From: Actinobacillus arthritidis
GTDB taxonomy: Bacteria; Pseudomonadota; Gammaproteobacteria; Enterobacterales; Pasteurellaceae
Assembly (NCBI RefSeq): GCF_029774155.1
Contig: NZ_CP103833.1
Span: 2,202,747 to 2,266,746, forward strand
Direction of reading: 5' to 3'
Length of the DNA: 64,000 nucleotides
How positions within the stretch are numbered: the stretch's first letter is position 1; each line of letters opens with the position of its first letter. Shown here in pieces: positions 38,291 to 50,700 of the stretch. Below the pieces are notes generated by a model. It saw nothing but the letters and a program-made list of their open reading frames with translations, had not been told where the DNA came from and did not search any database. Position numbers and translations under genes: made by a program.

Positions 38291-38316
38291 CGCTACGCAA
38301 TAACGTAGCGTTTTTA
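38291..38316 (+). promoter_or_regulatory. Terminator-like hairpin in the tRNA leader
   Basis: CGCTACG (38291-38297) pairs with CGTAGCG (38304-38310), six-base loop, followed directly by TTTTTA. It sits between the cluster promoter and the first tRNA, where a terminator is not expected. Confidence 0.6.
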
Positions 38317-38318
38317 TT

Positions 38319-38394
<76 letters not shown>

Positions 38395-38405
38395 TTTTAA
38401 GATGA

Positions 38406-38492
38406 GCCCGAGTGGCGGAATCGGTAGACGCAAGGGATTTAAAATCCCTCGCCTTTCGGGGCGTGCCAGTTCAAGTCTGGCCTCGGGCACCA
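38406..38492 (+). tRNA. tRNA-Leu (TAA)
   Basis: An 87-base tRNA with the long variable arm of leucine tRNAs and encoded CCA; acceptor GCCCGAG/CTCGGGC, anticodon TAA in stem AGGGA/TCCCT. First of three identical copies. Confidence 0.97.
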
Positions 38493-38518
38493 TTTTAGAA
38501 TGACAAAATTTAAATTAT

Positions 38519-38594
<76 letters not shown>

Positions 38595-38616
38595 TTTTAA
38601 GATTTAAAACGGTTGT

Positions 38617-38703
38617 GCCCGAGTGGCGGAATCGGTAGACGCAAGGGATTTAAAATCCCTCGCCTTTCGGGGCGTGCCAGTTCAAGTCTGGCCTCGGGCA
38701 CCA
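38617..38703 (+). tRNA. tRNA-Leu (TAA), second copy
   Basis: Identical in sequence to the copy at 38406, including CCA. Confidence 0.97.
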
Positions 38704-38735
38704 TTTTAAAGCTTAAAATAAAATTAATTATCGAA

Positions 38736-38822
38736 GCCCGAGTGGCGGAATCGGTAGACGCAAGGGATTTAAAATCCCTCGCCTTTCGGGGCGTGCCAGT
38801 TCAAGTCTGGCCTCGGGCACCA
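38736..38822 (+). tRNA. tRNA-Leu (TAA), third copy
   Basis: Identical in sequence to the copy at 38406, including CCA. It directly follows another Leu copy, which breaks the Gly-Leu alternation. Confidence 0.97.
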
Positions 38823-38869
38823 TTCGATAATAAACTTTCAAAATTATTTAGATTTAAAATAATCTCAAT

Positions 38870-38945
<76 letters not shown>

Positions 38946-38966
38946 TTTCATCATATCAAAGCAGAT

Positions 38967-38988
38967 AGCACCATAAGGTGCTTTTTTT
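38967..38988 (+). terminator. Terminator of the tRNA cluster
   Basis: AGCACC (38967-38972) pairs with GGTGCT (38977-38982), loop ATAA, followed by a run of T, 22 bases after the last tRNA. Confidence 0.8.
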
Positions 38989-39112
38989 ATATCTAAAATT
39001 ACCTCTGTTATTCTTACACAATATTTTTCGAATTTTACAGCGTTTGCCTATGACATTATTTATTTCGAGTGGAATGGAATGTTCGGGGTAAACTGTTATC
39101 GTATATAAAATC

Positions 39113-39146
39113 AATGCCGCAACAAATAGAACATTGTTGCGGCATT
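39113..39146 (-). terminator. Terminator of uvrD
   Basis: AATGCCGCAACAA (39113-39125) pairs with TTGTTGCGGCATT (39134-39146), leading on the minus strand into GATTTTAT. It lies 32 bases past the uvrD stop. Confidence 0.75.
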
Positions 39147-39177
39147 TTAAATTGAGCAGTTAACTGAAGTATAAACT

Positions 39178-41374
39178 TTATACTTTTTCGAGATTCGCCA
39201 TTTTAGCAATCAACCATTTAATACCGTTACCGGCAAAAGCGATTTGTAAGCGAGTTGCTTCGCCACTGCCTTCTACGTTAATAATCGTGCCTTGTCCGAA
39301 TTTTGCGTGCTGTACTTTTTGCCCCATTTTCCAGTTATTGTCTGCTAAACAAGAAGCGGTCGTTTTTGTTGAATTTTTTGCAAAAGGTGTGCTTTGAGCA
39401 AAACTTGCCGCACGGTTGATAGAGCCTCTCAAACGTACTTCTCGAATATGCTGTTCGGGCAATTCGGCAATAAAACGAGAGGCGATATGACGCTCTTCTT
39501 TACCATATAAACGTCTGAGTTCGGCATAACTAATCGTTAATTTTTTCTTCGCTCGGGTAATGCCGACATAAGCCAAACGGCGTTCTTCTTGCAGTCTGCC
39601 TTCGTCAAAACTCATTCCGCTTGGGAAAATGCCTTCTTCTACGCCGACCATAAATACACGGGGAAATTCTAAGCCTTTTGCTGAATGTAGCGTCATTAAT
39701 TCGACATAATCTTGATGCGGAGAGGCTTGTGCTTCGCCGGCTTCTAATGAGGCGTGAGTTAAAAATGCGGTGAGATCCGACATTTCTTCCGCTTCGTCAG
39801 GCTTGCTGAATTGTTTGGTAGCGGTGACTAACTCTTCTAAGTTCTCAATACGAACTTCGCCTTTTTCTCCTTTTTCTTGCTGATACATTTCGTATAAACC
39901 GGATTTTTTAATCACAAAATCGGTTTGTTCAAACAATGGCATTTGCTCGGTTTCTTGCTCGAGTGCATTAATCAATTCGACAAAACGCAGTAAGGCGGAG
40001 GCGGCTCTGCCGGACAGTTGTTCTTCTTGCACAGCCACTTGAATCGCCTGCCATAAGGTTATTTGGCGATTCCGGGTAATTTGACGAATCGTATCTAACG
40101 TGCGTTCGCCAATTCCTCTTGGCGGTGTATTAATTACACGTTCAAATGCGGCATCATCTTGGCGATTCGCAATTAAACGTAAATAGGCTAACGCATCTTT
40201 GATTTCTTGACGCTCGAAGAAGCGCATACCGCCATAAATACGGTAAGGAATATTCGCTTGAATTAATGCTTCCTCAATCACACGAGATTGGCTGTTACTA
40301 CGATATAACACCGCACATTCGTTTAAGTCGCCTTCGTCTTCTTTCCATTGTTTGATTTGTGACGCAACAAAACGGGCTTCATCCAATTCGTTGAAAGCAC
40401 AATAAATTTCAACCGGATCACCATCGCCTTGATCGGTCCATAAATTCTTACCTAAACGATCTTCGTTATTGGAAATCAATTCGTTGGCGGTGGCAAGAAT
40501 ATGGCCGGTTGAACGATAATTTTGCTCAAGACGAATGGTTTCCGCTTTTTGGTAGTCATTTAAGAAACGTTGAATATTTTCAACCTGCGCACCACGCCAG
40601 CCATAAATCGATTGGTCGTCATCGCCAACAATCATCACGTTACCGGTTTCACCGGCAAGCAGACGGATTAAGTCATATTGAATATTGTTGGTATCTTGGA
40701 ACTCATCGATCAGGATCTGCTGAAAACGTTGTTGATAGCGTTGCAAAATCGGCGGTTTATCTCTAAATAGCTCATAAGCTCGAATCAATAATTCGGCAAA
40801 ATCTAACAAGCCAGCACGATCACAGGCATCTTGATAAATTTGGTAGATTTGGACTAATTTCTTTTCATTCGGATCGTTATGATGATCAATATCTTTCGGG
40901 CGTTTGCCTTTATCTTTCTGTGAACTGATATACCACGCTACGTGCTTCGGCGGGAAATGCTTTTCATCAATATTGTGTAGTTTTAACAAGCGTTTCAGTA
41001 AACGTTGCTGATCTTCGCTGTCCATAATTTGGAAATCTTGCGGTAGATTAGCGTCAAGGTAATGCGAGCGTAACAAGCGGTTAGCAATGCTGTGGAATGT
41101 ACCGACCCACATACCGAACAGGCGGTGATGACTGCTGGAAGAAAGAGTATGTTCGATACGATGACGCATTTCCGCCACGCTTTATTGGTAAAGGTGACTG
41201 CTAGAATATTTGATTCCGGTACGTTTTCTACACCGATTAACCACGCAATACGATGTGTCAGCACCCGTGTTTTACCGGAACCGGCTCCTGCCAAGACTAA
41301 ATAATTGCCCAACGGTGCGCGACAGCCTCTCGCTGTTTATCATTTAATCCGTCTAATAATAAAGAAAAATCCAT
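39178..41374 (-). CDS. uvrD: DNA helicase II UvrD, two frameshifts
   Basis: UvrD is the 3'-5' helicase of nucleotide excision and mismatch repair. The start at 41374 gives [19 protein letters not shown], as expected for UvrD; the frame then breaks at about 41316-41321 (one added G turns GCGCACCG into GCGGCACCG and gives [20 protein letters not shown]) and again at about 41172-41180 after AVTFTNKA. The rest is continuous to 39178: [84 protein letters not shown]. About 731 residues, full length. Confidence 0.93.
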
Positions 41375-41722
41375 TACCGCCTCGTATTTAATTAATGTTT
41401 GTTTATACAGTTAATCCTATTATAGATCAAAGCGGTTAAATTTAGCGAAGGTTTTTCAAAGAACCTTTAATTTCTTATGTGAATTAAATAATAAATTGAA
41501 TAGTCTTAATTCATTAACTTATTAAGTTTAATAAATATGATGTAATGTTACAAAATTGTAACAAATAAACTTTTTTTTGTATAACAATGTAAGATTGTTT
41601 GTGGTAGATAATAATTTATTTTAGTCTATAAATAGGACTATTTTAATTCTATTACAGTATTAAATTAGCTTTAGCTGAAATAATGCTTTTTTAAGCATAA
41701 TTATAAGTGAAGGACACTTTAT
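41375..41722. other. AT-rich upstream region of the trimeric adhesin
   Basis: This 348-base gap is strongly AT-rich. It holds a near-palindrome TGTTACAAAATTGTAACA (41546-41563), a candidate promoter TTGTAA (41556-41561) with TATAAC (41580-41585) 18 bases apart, and a run of eight T between them. The leader would be about 130 bases. No simple repeat long enough for phase variation is present beyond the run of eight T at 41571-41578. An AGCGGTTAAATTT uptake-like core lies near 41430. Confidence 0.5.
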
Positions 41723-44700
41723 ATGAATAAAATTTTCAAAGTTATTTGGAATCATGCAACACAATCTATGGTGGTGGTATCTGAACTTACTAAATCAAAA
41801 GGTAAGTCATCATCTACAACCGATGAACGCAACGAGCCAACGGCAGGAAGCACTTTATTAAATCTTGGTGTGGGTACTGCGGCTACGACACTCGGTCTTT
41901 TAGGCAGTGTATTAGTTTCTGATGCACATGCCGCAGTTGGTCTTATCAAGCTTGAGCCAACATTGGGTATTACTAGTAATACAGGTGACAGTACAGCAGT
42001 AGCTAATTCATTTGTATCTGGCGTAAATCTAAATACTACTGCGGGTGGTTCAGTTTTAGTTGGTAGAAACTCTACGATGTTTAATGCAACTGAAAGAGGA
42101 GATATGAAAGATGCTGTTGCATTAGTCGCAAACAGTACTATTGCCGGTTCCCGTTCCGCTAGCCTTGGTTTTAACCTTACTGTGACCGGTACAGAATCGG
42201 TAGCGGTAGGTACGAATGCTACGATTACAGGAGGACAGGCCGTCGGTATCGGTTTTGGTACAAATGCAACTGGTCAACAATCAACGGCTATAGGTAATGA
42301 CTCTCAAGCAACGGGATATCTTGCTGTTGCGATTGGTGCGGATGATATTGATGGCGCCAAATCGACAGCAACGAAAGATCTTGTTTCTTTAGATGGTCGA
42401 AACATGAGTGTTGCACAAGCATATAAAACTCTAACAAAAAGCGATCTTATTCAAACACGTACTGATGGAAGTACCGATTTATATCGTGCAACTACAGCAA
42501 GTGGTACTGCGTCGGTTGCTATTGGTGGTTATGCACAATCAAAAGGGGCACTAGCAACTGCAATTGGTACTAATACAACTGCTTCAGGTATAGCGTCTAT
42601 GGCTGTCGGTGTGGGGGCACAAGCGACTCAAACATCAGCACTTTCAATGGGTACAGGTTCAAAAGCAGAAGCGAAAAATTCCGCCGCAATCGGGACAGCT
42701 ACACACACAACAATTGAAGATTCTATTGCGTTAGGTTCTAATGCTAAAGTAGAAAGTCTTGCAAATAAAGGTTCTGTTGCGTTAGGTTCTAATGCGACGG
42801 CAACAGTCGCGCAACACCTACAAATACAGCAACAGTGAATACATTAACTTATTCGGGCTTTGCGGGAAAAAACCCAACTGCGGTTCTTTCTGTAGGTTCT
42901 GACACAGAAAAACGTCAGATTCAAAATGTGGTCACGGGACGAATTGAGGATTCTTCAACAGATGCGATTAATGGTTCGCAATTATATGCCACTCAACATC
43001 TTTTAGGTAATGTCACCACATCTATTGATACCATTTTAGGCGGTGATGCAAGCGTTGCAAATACCGGCACAATTACGATGACTAATATCGGTGGTACAAC
43101 CAAAACTACCATTCATGATGCTATTGCCGCAGTAAAAGAAACTGTTGTAGAAGGTAAAAATACAAAGGTAACAGCTGATATTAAGGCAAATGGTTCTACT
43201 ACTTATAAAATTGATGCGGTAGATACTTCAGCATCTGTTTCTCCTGGATCAGGAGATGTAACAGTAAAGGCGCAAAATCCGACAGCAGTTGGTAATGCGG
43301 ATGTTACGGATTATGTCATTGATTTGTCAACGTCAACTAGAACGAATATTACTCACGGTGTAAATGCAAATACGACTGTTACCAATAAAGGATTAACATT
43401 CACAGCGGATTCCGGACCAGAAACCTTACGTAAATTAGGTGAGAAATTAGCACTAAATGGTGATGGTGATTTAATCGCAACAACAGTATCTACCGGAAAG
43501 GTTGAAATTGCAACAACTCAAGAGTTAAAAGATGCAGTTACTAATGCGACAAATGCCTTACAGAGCTTTACTACAACGGTTGATGGAACCAATGTTGCCC
43601 AAACAGTAAATAAAAATCAGACTAAAGCGAACTTTAATACTGGAGATAATATTGAGTTAACTGTCTGCGACTAACGGTATTACGATTGCAACTAAAAAAG
43701 ATGTAACATTTGGTAATCTGAATGTAGAAGGAGATACGGTAGTAAATGACTTTAAGGTTAATCCGGGATCTACTATTAATATGGGTGGAAATACCATTAC
43801 CAATGTAGGTGCCCCTAAAGCGGATGATGATGCTGCAACTAAAAAATATGTTAAGGATACTCGTACACTTGTTACTTCAAACGATATAGAAGTTACAAGA
43901 ACAGATAACGGCGATACTATTACTTTTGATTTAAAAGTAAAACCGGCGCAGCGGCAAAAGTGGGCTGGAATATTGCGGCAAATGGCACAAACTCAACTGA
44001 GGTTATTGCTGATGCGGATGTAAGTTTAAACAACACCGATGGTAATATCGTAATTACTAAGGAAACCACGGACAACAACGTGACGTTTGGCTTAAACAAA
44101 AACATTAGTGTCGGTAAAGACGGCGTTGATGGCGTAGATGGCTCAGTAGGTGCGAAGGGTAAAGACGGCTCTTCTGTGGTATTAAACGGTAAAGACGGTT
44201 CAATCGGCTTAACCGGTCCGAAAGGTACAGACGGAAAAACGCCGACAACCAATATCCGAGTGAAGGATGGTCAACCTGGCGTAGATGGTCAACCGGGTGA
44301 AACGAAAACACGTATTGTGTATGACACACCGGATGGCGAAGAGCAAGTAGCGACCTTGAATGACGGCTTAAAATTCGTTGGCGATAAAGGTCAAGTCATT
44401 AAGAAAAAACTGAATGAGACCTTAGCAATCAAAGGTAAGTTAGCGGATACAGCGGCTGTCACGGATAAAAACTTACGTGTAGATAATGATGGCGATGAGC
44501 TTATCATTAAGATGGCGAAAGCATTAACGGATTTAACGAATGCGACCTTTACCTCAGGTACAGGTAACACCGTTATTGACGGCAATGGCATCACAATCAC
44601 CCCGACAGGCGGTGGCAAATCGGTAACCTTAACGGATAACGGCCTTAATAACGGCGGTAACAAAATTACTGACGTAGCTAAAGGTGAAGCTCCGACAGAT

Positions 44701-47700
44701 GCGGTTAACGTGAGCCAGTTGGAAGATGTGAAAACAACAGTAAATGCTGGTTGGAATATTGCGACAAACGGTACGAACTCAACTAACGTTGCACCGAAAG
44801 GCAATGTGAGCTTAAACAACACTGACGGCAATATCCTGATTACTAAAACAGATACGAACAATGACGTCCTCTTTGGCTTAAACAAAGATATTACGGTAGG
44901 TAAAGACGGTGTTGATGGCGTAGATGGCTCAGTGGGTGCGAAGGGTAAAGACGGCTCTTCTGTGGTATTAAACGGTAAAGACGGTTCAATCGGCTTAACC
45001 GGTCCGAAAGGTACAGACGGAAAAACGCCGACAACCAATATCCGAGTGAAGGATGGTCAACCTGGCGTAGATGGTCAACCGGGTGAAACGAAAACACGTA
45101 TTGTGTATGACACACCGGATGGCGAAGAGCAAGTAGCGACCTTGAATGACGGCTTAAAATTCGTTGGCGATAAAGGTCAAGTCATTAAGAAAAAACTGAA
45201 TGAGACCTTAGCAATCAAAGGTAAGTTAGCGGATACAGCGGCTGTCACGGATAAAAACTTACGTGTAGATAATGATGGCGATGAGCTTATCATTAAGATG
45301 GCGAAAGCATTAACGGATTTAACGAATGCGACCTTTACCTCAGGTACAGGTAACACCGTTATTGACGGCAATGGCATCACAATCACCCCGACAGGCGGTG
45401 GCAAATCGGTAACCTTAACGGATAACGGCCTTAATAACGGCGGTAACAAAATTACTGACGTAGCTAAAGGTGAAGCTCCGACAGATGCGGTTAACGTGAG
45501 CCAGTTGGAAGATGTGAAAACAACAGTAAATGCTGGTTGGAATATTGCGACAAACGGTACGAACTCAACTAACGTTGCACCGAAAGGCAATGTGAGCTTA
45601 AACAACACTGACGGCAATATCCTGATTACTAAAACAGATACGAACAATGACGTCCTCTTTGGCTTAAACAAAGATATTACGGTAGGTAAAGACGGCGTTG
45701 ATGGCGTAGATGGCTCAGTGGGTGCGAAGGGTAAAGACGGCTCTTCTGTGGTGTTAAACGGTAAAGACGGTTCAATTGGCTTAACAGGTCCGAAAGGTGC
45801 AGACGGCACGCCAGGTGTGAGTACAAATATTCGTGCAGAGAAAGGTGAACCAGGTGTAAATGGTCAACCGGGTGAATCGAAGACACGTATTGTGTATGAC
45901 ACACCGGACGGTGAAGAACAAGTTGCGACCTTGAATGACGGCTTAAAATTCGTTGGCGATAAAGGTCAAGTCATTAAGAAAAAACTGAATGAGACCTTAG
46001 CAATCAAAGGTAAGTTAGCGGATACAGCGGCTGTCACGGATAAAAACTTACGTGTAGATAATGATGGCGATGAGCTTATCATTAAGATGGCGAAAGCATT
46101 AACGGATTTAACGAATGCGACCTTTACATCAAATACAGGCGATACTGTGATTGATGGCAATGGCATCACAATTAATCCGACAGGTGGTACATCAGTTAGC
46201 TTAACGAATACCGGCTTAAACAACGGTGATAACAAAATCACGAATGTTGCAACAGGTACGAATAATACAGATGCGGTTAACGTAAGCCAGTTGGAAGATG
46301 TGAAAACAACAGTAAATGCCGGTTGGAATATTGCGACAAACGGTACGAACTCAACTAACGTTGCACCGAAAGGCAATGTGAGCTTAAACAACACTGACGG
46401 CAATATCCTGATTACTAAAACAGATACGAACAATGACGTCCTCTTTGGCTTAAACAAAGATATTACGGTAGGTAAAGACGGTGTTGATGGCGTAGATGGC
46501 TCAGTGGGTGCGAAAGGTAAAGATGGCTCTTCTGTGGTGTTAAACGGTAAAGACGGTTCAATCGGCTTAACCGGTCCGAAAGGTACAGACGGAAAAACGC
46601 CGACAACCAATATCCGAGTGAAGGATGGTCAACCTGGCGTAGATGGTCAACCGGGTGAAACGAAAACACGTATTGTGTATGACACACCGGATGGCGAAGA
46701 GCAAGTAGCGACCTTGAATGACGGCTTAAAATTCGTTGGCGATAAAGGTCAAGTCATTAAGAAAAAACTGAATGAGACCTTAGCAATCAAAGGTAAGTTA
46801 GCGGATACAGCGGCTGTCACGGATAAAAACTTACGTGTAGATAATGATGGCGATGAGCTTATCATTAAGATGGCGAAAGCATTAACGGATTTAACGAATG
46901 CGACCTTTACCTCAGGTACAGGTAACACCGTTATTGACGGCAATGGCATCACAATCACCCCGACAGGCGGTGGCAAATCGGTAACCTTAACGGATAACGG
47001 CCTTAATAACGGCGGTAACAAAATTACTGACGTAGCTAAAGGTGAAGCTCCGACAGATGCGGTTAACGTGAGCCAGTTGGAAGATGTGAAAACAACAGTA
47101 AATGCTGGTTGGAATATTGCGACAAACGGTACGAACTCAACTAACGTTGCACCGAAAGGCAATGTGAGCTTAAACAACACTGACGGCAATATCCTGATTA
47201 CTAAAACAGATACGAACAATGACGTCCTCTTTGGCTTAAACAAAGATATTACGGTAGGTAAAGACGGTGTTGATGGCGTAGATGGCTCAGTGGGTGCGAA
47301 AGGTAAAGATGGCTCTTCTGTGGTGTTAAACGGTAAAGACGGTTCAATCGGCTTAACCGGTCCGAAAGGTGCAGACGGCACGCCAGGTGTGAGTACAAAT
47401 ATTCGTGCAGAGAAAGGTGAACCAGGTGTAAATGGTCAACCGGGTGAATCGAAGACACGTATTGTGTATGACACACCGGACGGTGAAGAACAAGTTGCGA
47501 CCTTGAACGACGGCTTAAAATTCGTTGGTGATACAGGTGCAGTTATTAAGAAAAAACTGAATGAAACCTTAGCGATCAAAGGTAAGTTAGCAAATACAGC
47601 AGATGTTACAGCTGAAAACTTACGTGTAGATAATGATGGCGATGAGCTTATCATTAAGATGGCGAAAGCATTAACGGATTTAACGAATGCGACCTTTACC

Positions 47701-50700
47701 TCAGGTACAGGTAACACCGTTATTGACGGCAATGGCATCACAATTAATCCGACAGGTGGTACATCAGTTAGCTTAACGAATACCGGCTTAAACAACGGTG
47801 ATAACAAAATCACGAATGTTGCAACAGGTACGAATAATACAGATGCGGTTAACGTGAGCCAGTTGAATGACGTGAAAAATATTGCGAACGCGGGTTGGAA
47901 TATTGCGGCTAATGGCACAAACGCAACTAACGTTGCACCGAAAGGTAATGTGAGCTTAAACAACACTGACGGTAATATCCTGATTACGAAGGAAACGACT
48001 GACAACAATGTTACTTTTGCTTTAAACAAAGACCTTACATTAGGTAAAGTGGGCAAAGACGGCGTGGACGGTGAAGACGGTTCATTAGGTGTTAACGGTA
48101 AAGATGGCTCATCAGTTGTCTTAAATGGTAAAGACGGTTCAATCGGCTTAACAGGTCCGAAAGGCGCAGATGGCACGCCAGGTGTGAGTACAAATATTCG
48201 TGCAGAGAAAGGTGAACCAGGTGTAAATGGTCAACCGGGTGAAACGAAGACACGTATTGTGTATGACACACCGGATGGCGAAGAGCAAGTAGCGACCTTG
48301 AACGACGGCTTAAAATTCGTTGGCGATAAAGGTCAAGTCATTAAGAAAAAACTGAATGAGACCTTAGCAATCAAAGGTAAGTTAGCGGATACAGCGGCTG
48401 TCACGGATAAAAACTTACGTGTAGATAATGATGGCGATGAGCTTATCATTAAGATGGCGAAAGCATTAACGGATTTAACGAATGCGACCTTTACCTCAGG
48501 TACAGGTAACACCGTTATTGACGGCAATGGCATCACAATTAATCCGACAGGTGGTACATCAGTTAGCTTAACGAATACCGGCTTAAACAACGGTGATAAC
48601 AAAATCACGAATGTTGCGACAGGTACGAATAATACAGATGCGGTTAACGTAAGCCAGTTGAATGACGTGAAAAATATTGCGAACGCGGGTTGGAATATTG
48701 CGGCTAATGGCACAAACGCAACTAACGTTGCACCGAAAGGTAATGTGAGCTTAAACAACACTGACGGTAATATCCTGATTACGAAGGAAACGACTGACAA
48801 CAATGTTACTTTTGCTTTAAACAAAGACCTTACATTAGGTAAAGTGGGCAAAGACGGCGTGGACGGTGAAGACGGTTCATTAGGTGTTAACGGTAAAGAT
48901 GGCTCATCAGTTGTCTTAAATGGTAAAGACGGTTCAATCGGCTTAACAGGTCCGAAAGGCGCAGATGGCACGCCAGGTGTGAGTACAAATATTCGTGCAG
49001 AGAAAGGTGAACCAGGTGTAAATGGTCAACCGGGTGAAACGAAGACACGTATTGTGTATGACACACCGGATGGCGAAGAGCAAGTAGCGACCTTGAACGA
49101 CGGCTTAAAATTCGTTGGCGATAAAGGTCAAGTCATTAAGAAAAAACTGAATGAGACCTTAGCAATCAAAGGTAAGTTAGCGGATACAGCGGCTGTCACG
49201 GATAAAAACTTACGTGTAGATAATGATGGCGATGAGCTTATCATTAAGATGGCGAAAGCATTAACGGATTTAACGAATGCGACCTTTACCTCAGGTACAG
49301 GTAACACCGTTATTGACGGCAATGGCATCACAATTAATCCGACAGGTGGTACATCAGTTAGCTTAACGAATACCGGCTTAAACAACGGTGATAACAAAAT
49401 CACGAATGTTGCAACAGGTACGAATAATACAGATGCGGTTAACGTAAGCCAGTTGAATGACGTGAAAAATATTGCGAACGCGGGTTGGAATATTGCGGCT
49501 AATGGCACAAACGCAACTAACGTTGCACCGAAAGGTAATGTGAGCTTAAACAACACTGACGGTAATATCCTGATTACGAAGGAAACGACTGACAACAATG
49601 TTACTTTTGCTTTAAACAAAGACCTTACATTAGGTAAAGTGGGCAAAGACGGCGTGGACGGTGAAGACGGTTCATTAGGTGTTAACGGTAAAGATGGCTC
49701 ATCAGTTGTCTTAAATGGTAAAGACGGTTCAATCGGCTTAACAGGTCCGAAAGGCGCAGATGGCAAAACACCGACAACCAATATCCGAGTTAAAAACGGT
49801 GAACCGGGCGTAAATGGCCAGCCGGGTGAATCGAAGACACGTATTGTGTATGACACACCGGACGGTGAAGAACAAGTGGCGACCTTGAATGACGGCTTAA
49901 AATTCGTTGGCGATAAAGGTCAAGTCATTAAGAAAAAACTGAATGAGACCTTAGCAATCAAAGGTAAGTTAGCGGATACAGCGGCTGTCACGGATAAAAA
50001 CTTACGTGTAGATAATGATGGCGATGAGCTTATCATTAAGATGGCGAAAGCATTAACGGATTTAACGAATGCGACCTTTACCTCAGGTACAGGTAACACC
50101 GTTATTGACGGCAATGGCATCACAATTAATCCGACAGGTGGTACATCAGTTAGCTTAACGAATACCGGCTTAAACAACGGTGGTAATAAAATTACGAACG
50201 TTGCAACAGGTACGGATGATACGGATGCGGTTAACGTGAGCCAATTAAATGCGGTTAACTCTACGGCAAATGCGGGTTGGAATATTCAAACTAACGGCAA
50301 TACTTCAACTAATGTTAAACCGGGCAATACGGTGAATTTTGCAAACGGAGACAATATCGTTATTAATAATAATGGTACAAATGTGACTGTTGGCTTATCG
50401 AAAGATATTGACCTAAGTAAAGACGGTAGTATTAAAGCCGGTGATACTGTCATGAATAATGATGGTGTGAAAGTTGGTGATGAAGTATCGTTGACTAAAG
50501 ATGGTTTAACTGTAGGTGATGTGAATATTTCAGTGCAAACAGGTATCAATGCTGGTGACAAACAAATCACAAACGTGAAAAGTGGTTTAGACGGTACTAA
50601 ACTTTCAGATGCGAAAGGCGATACATTGAAGAATGCTGCAAATATCGGTGATCTACAAATCGCAGTATCAAGTGTAACCGATGCTTCACAAGGTGGTGGT

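Noticed and set aside
42808..43950. Frameshifts in the adhesin as a phase-variation switch
   Set aside because: No simple repeat or homopolymer lies at the break points; two of three are repaired by the same CGC to CGGC change seen in housekeeping genes.
44391..50177. Long minus-strand open frames (about 210-245 codons each) recurring through the adhesin repeats
   Set aside because: They repeat with the module period, have the skewed composition expected of the antisense of Gly/Asp/Asn/Thr codons, and lack ribosome sites. They are shadows of the adhesin gene.
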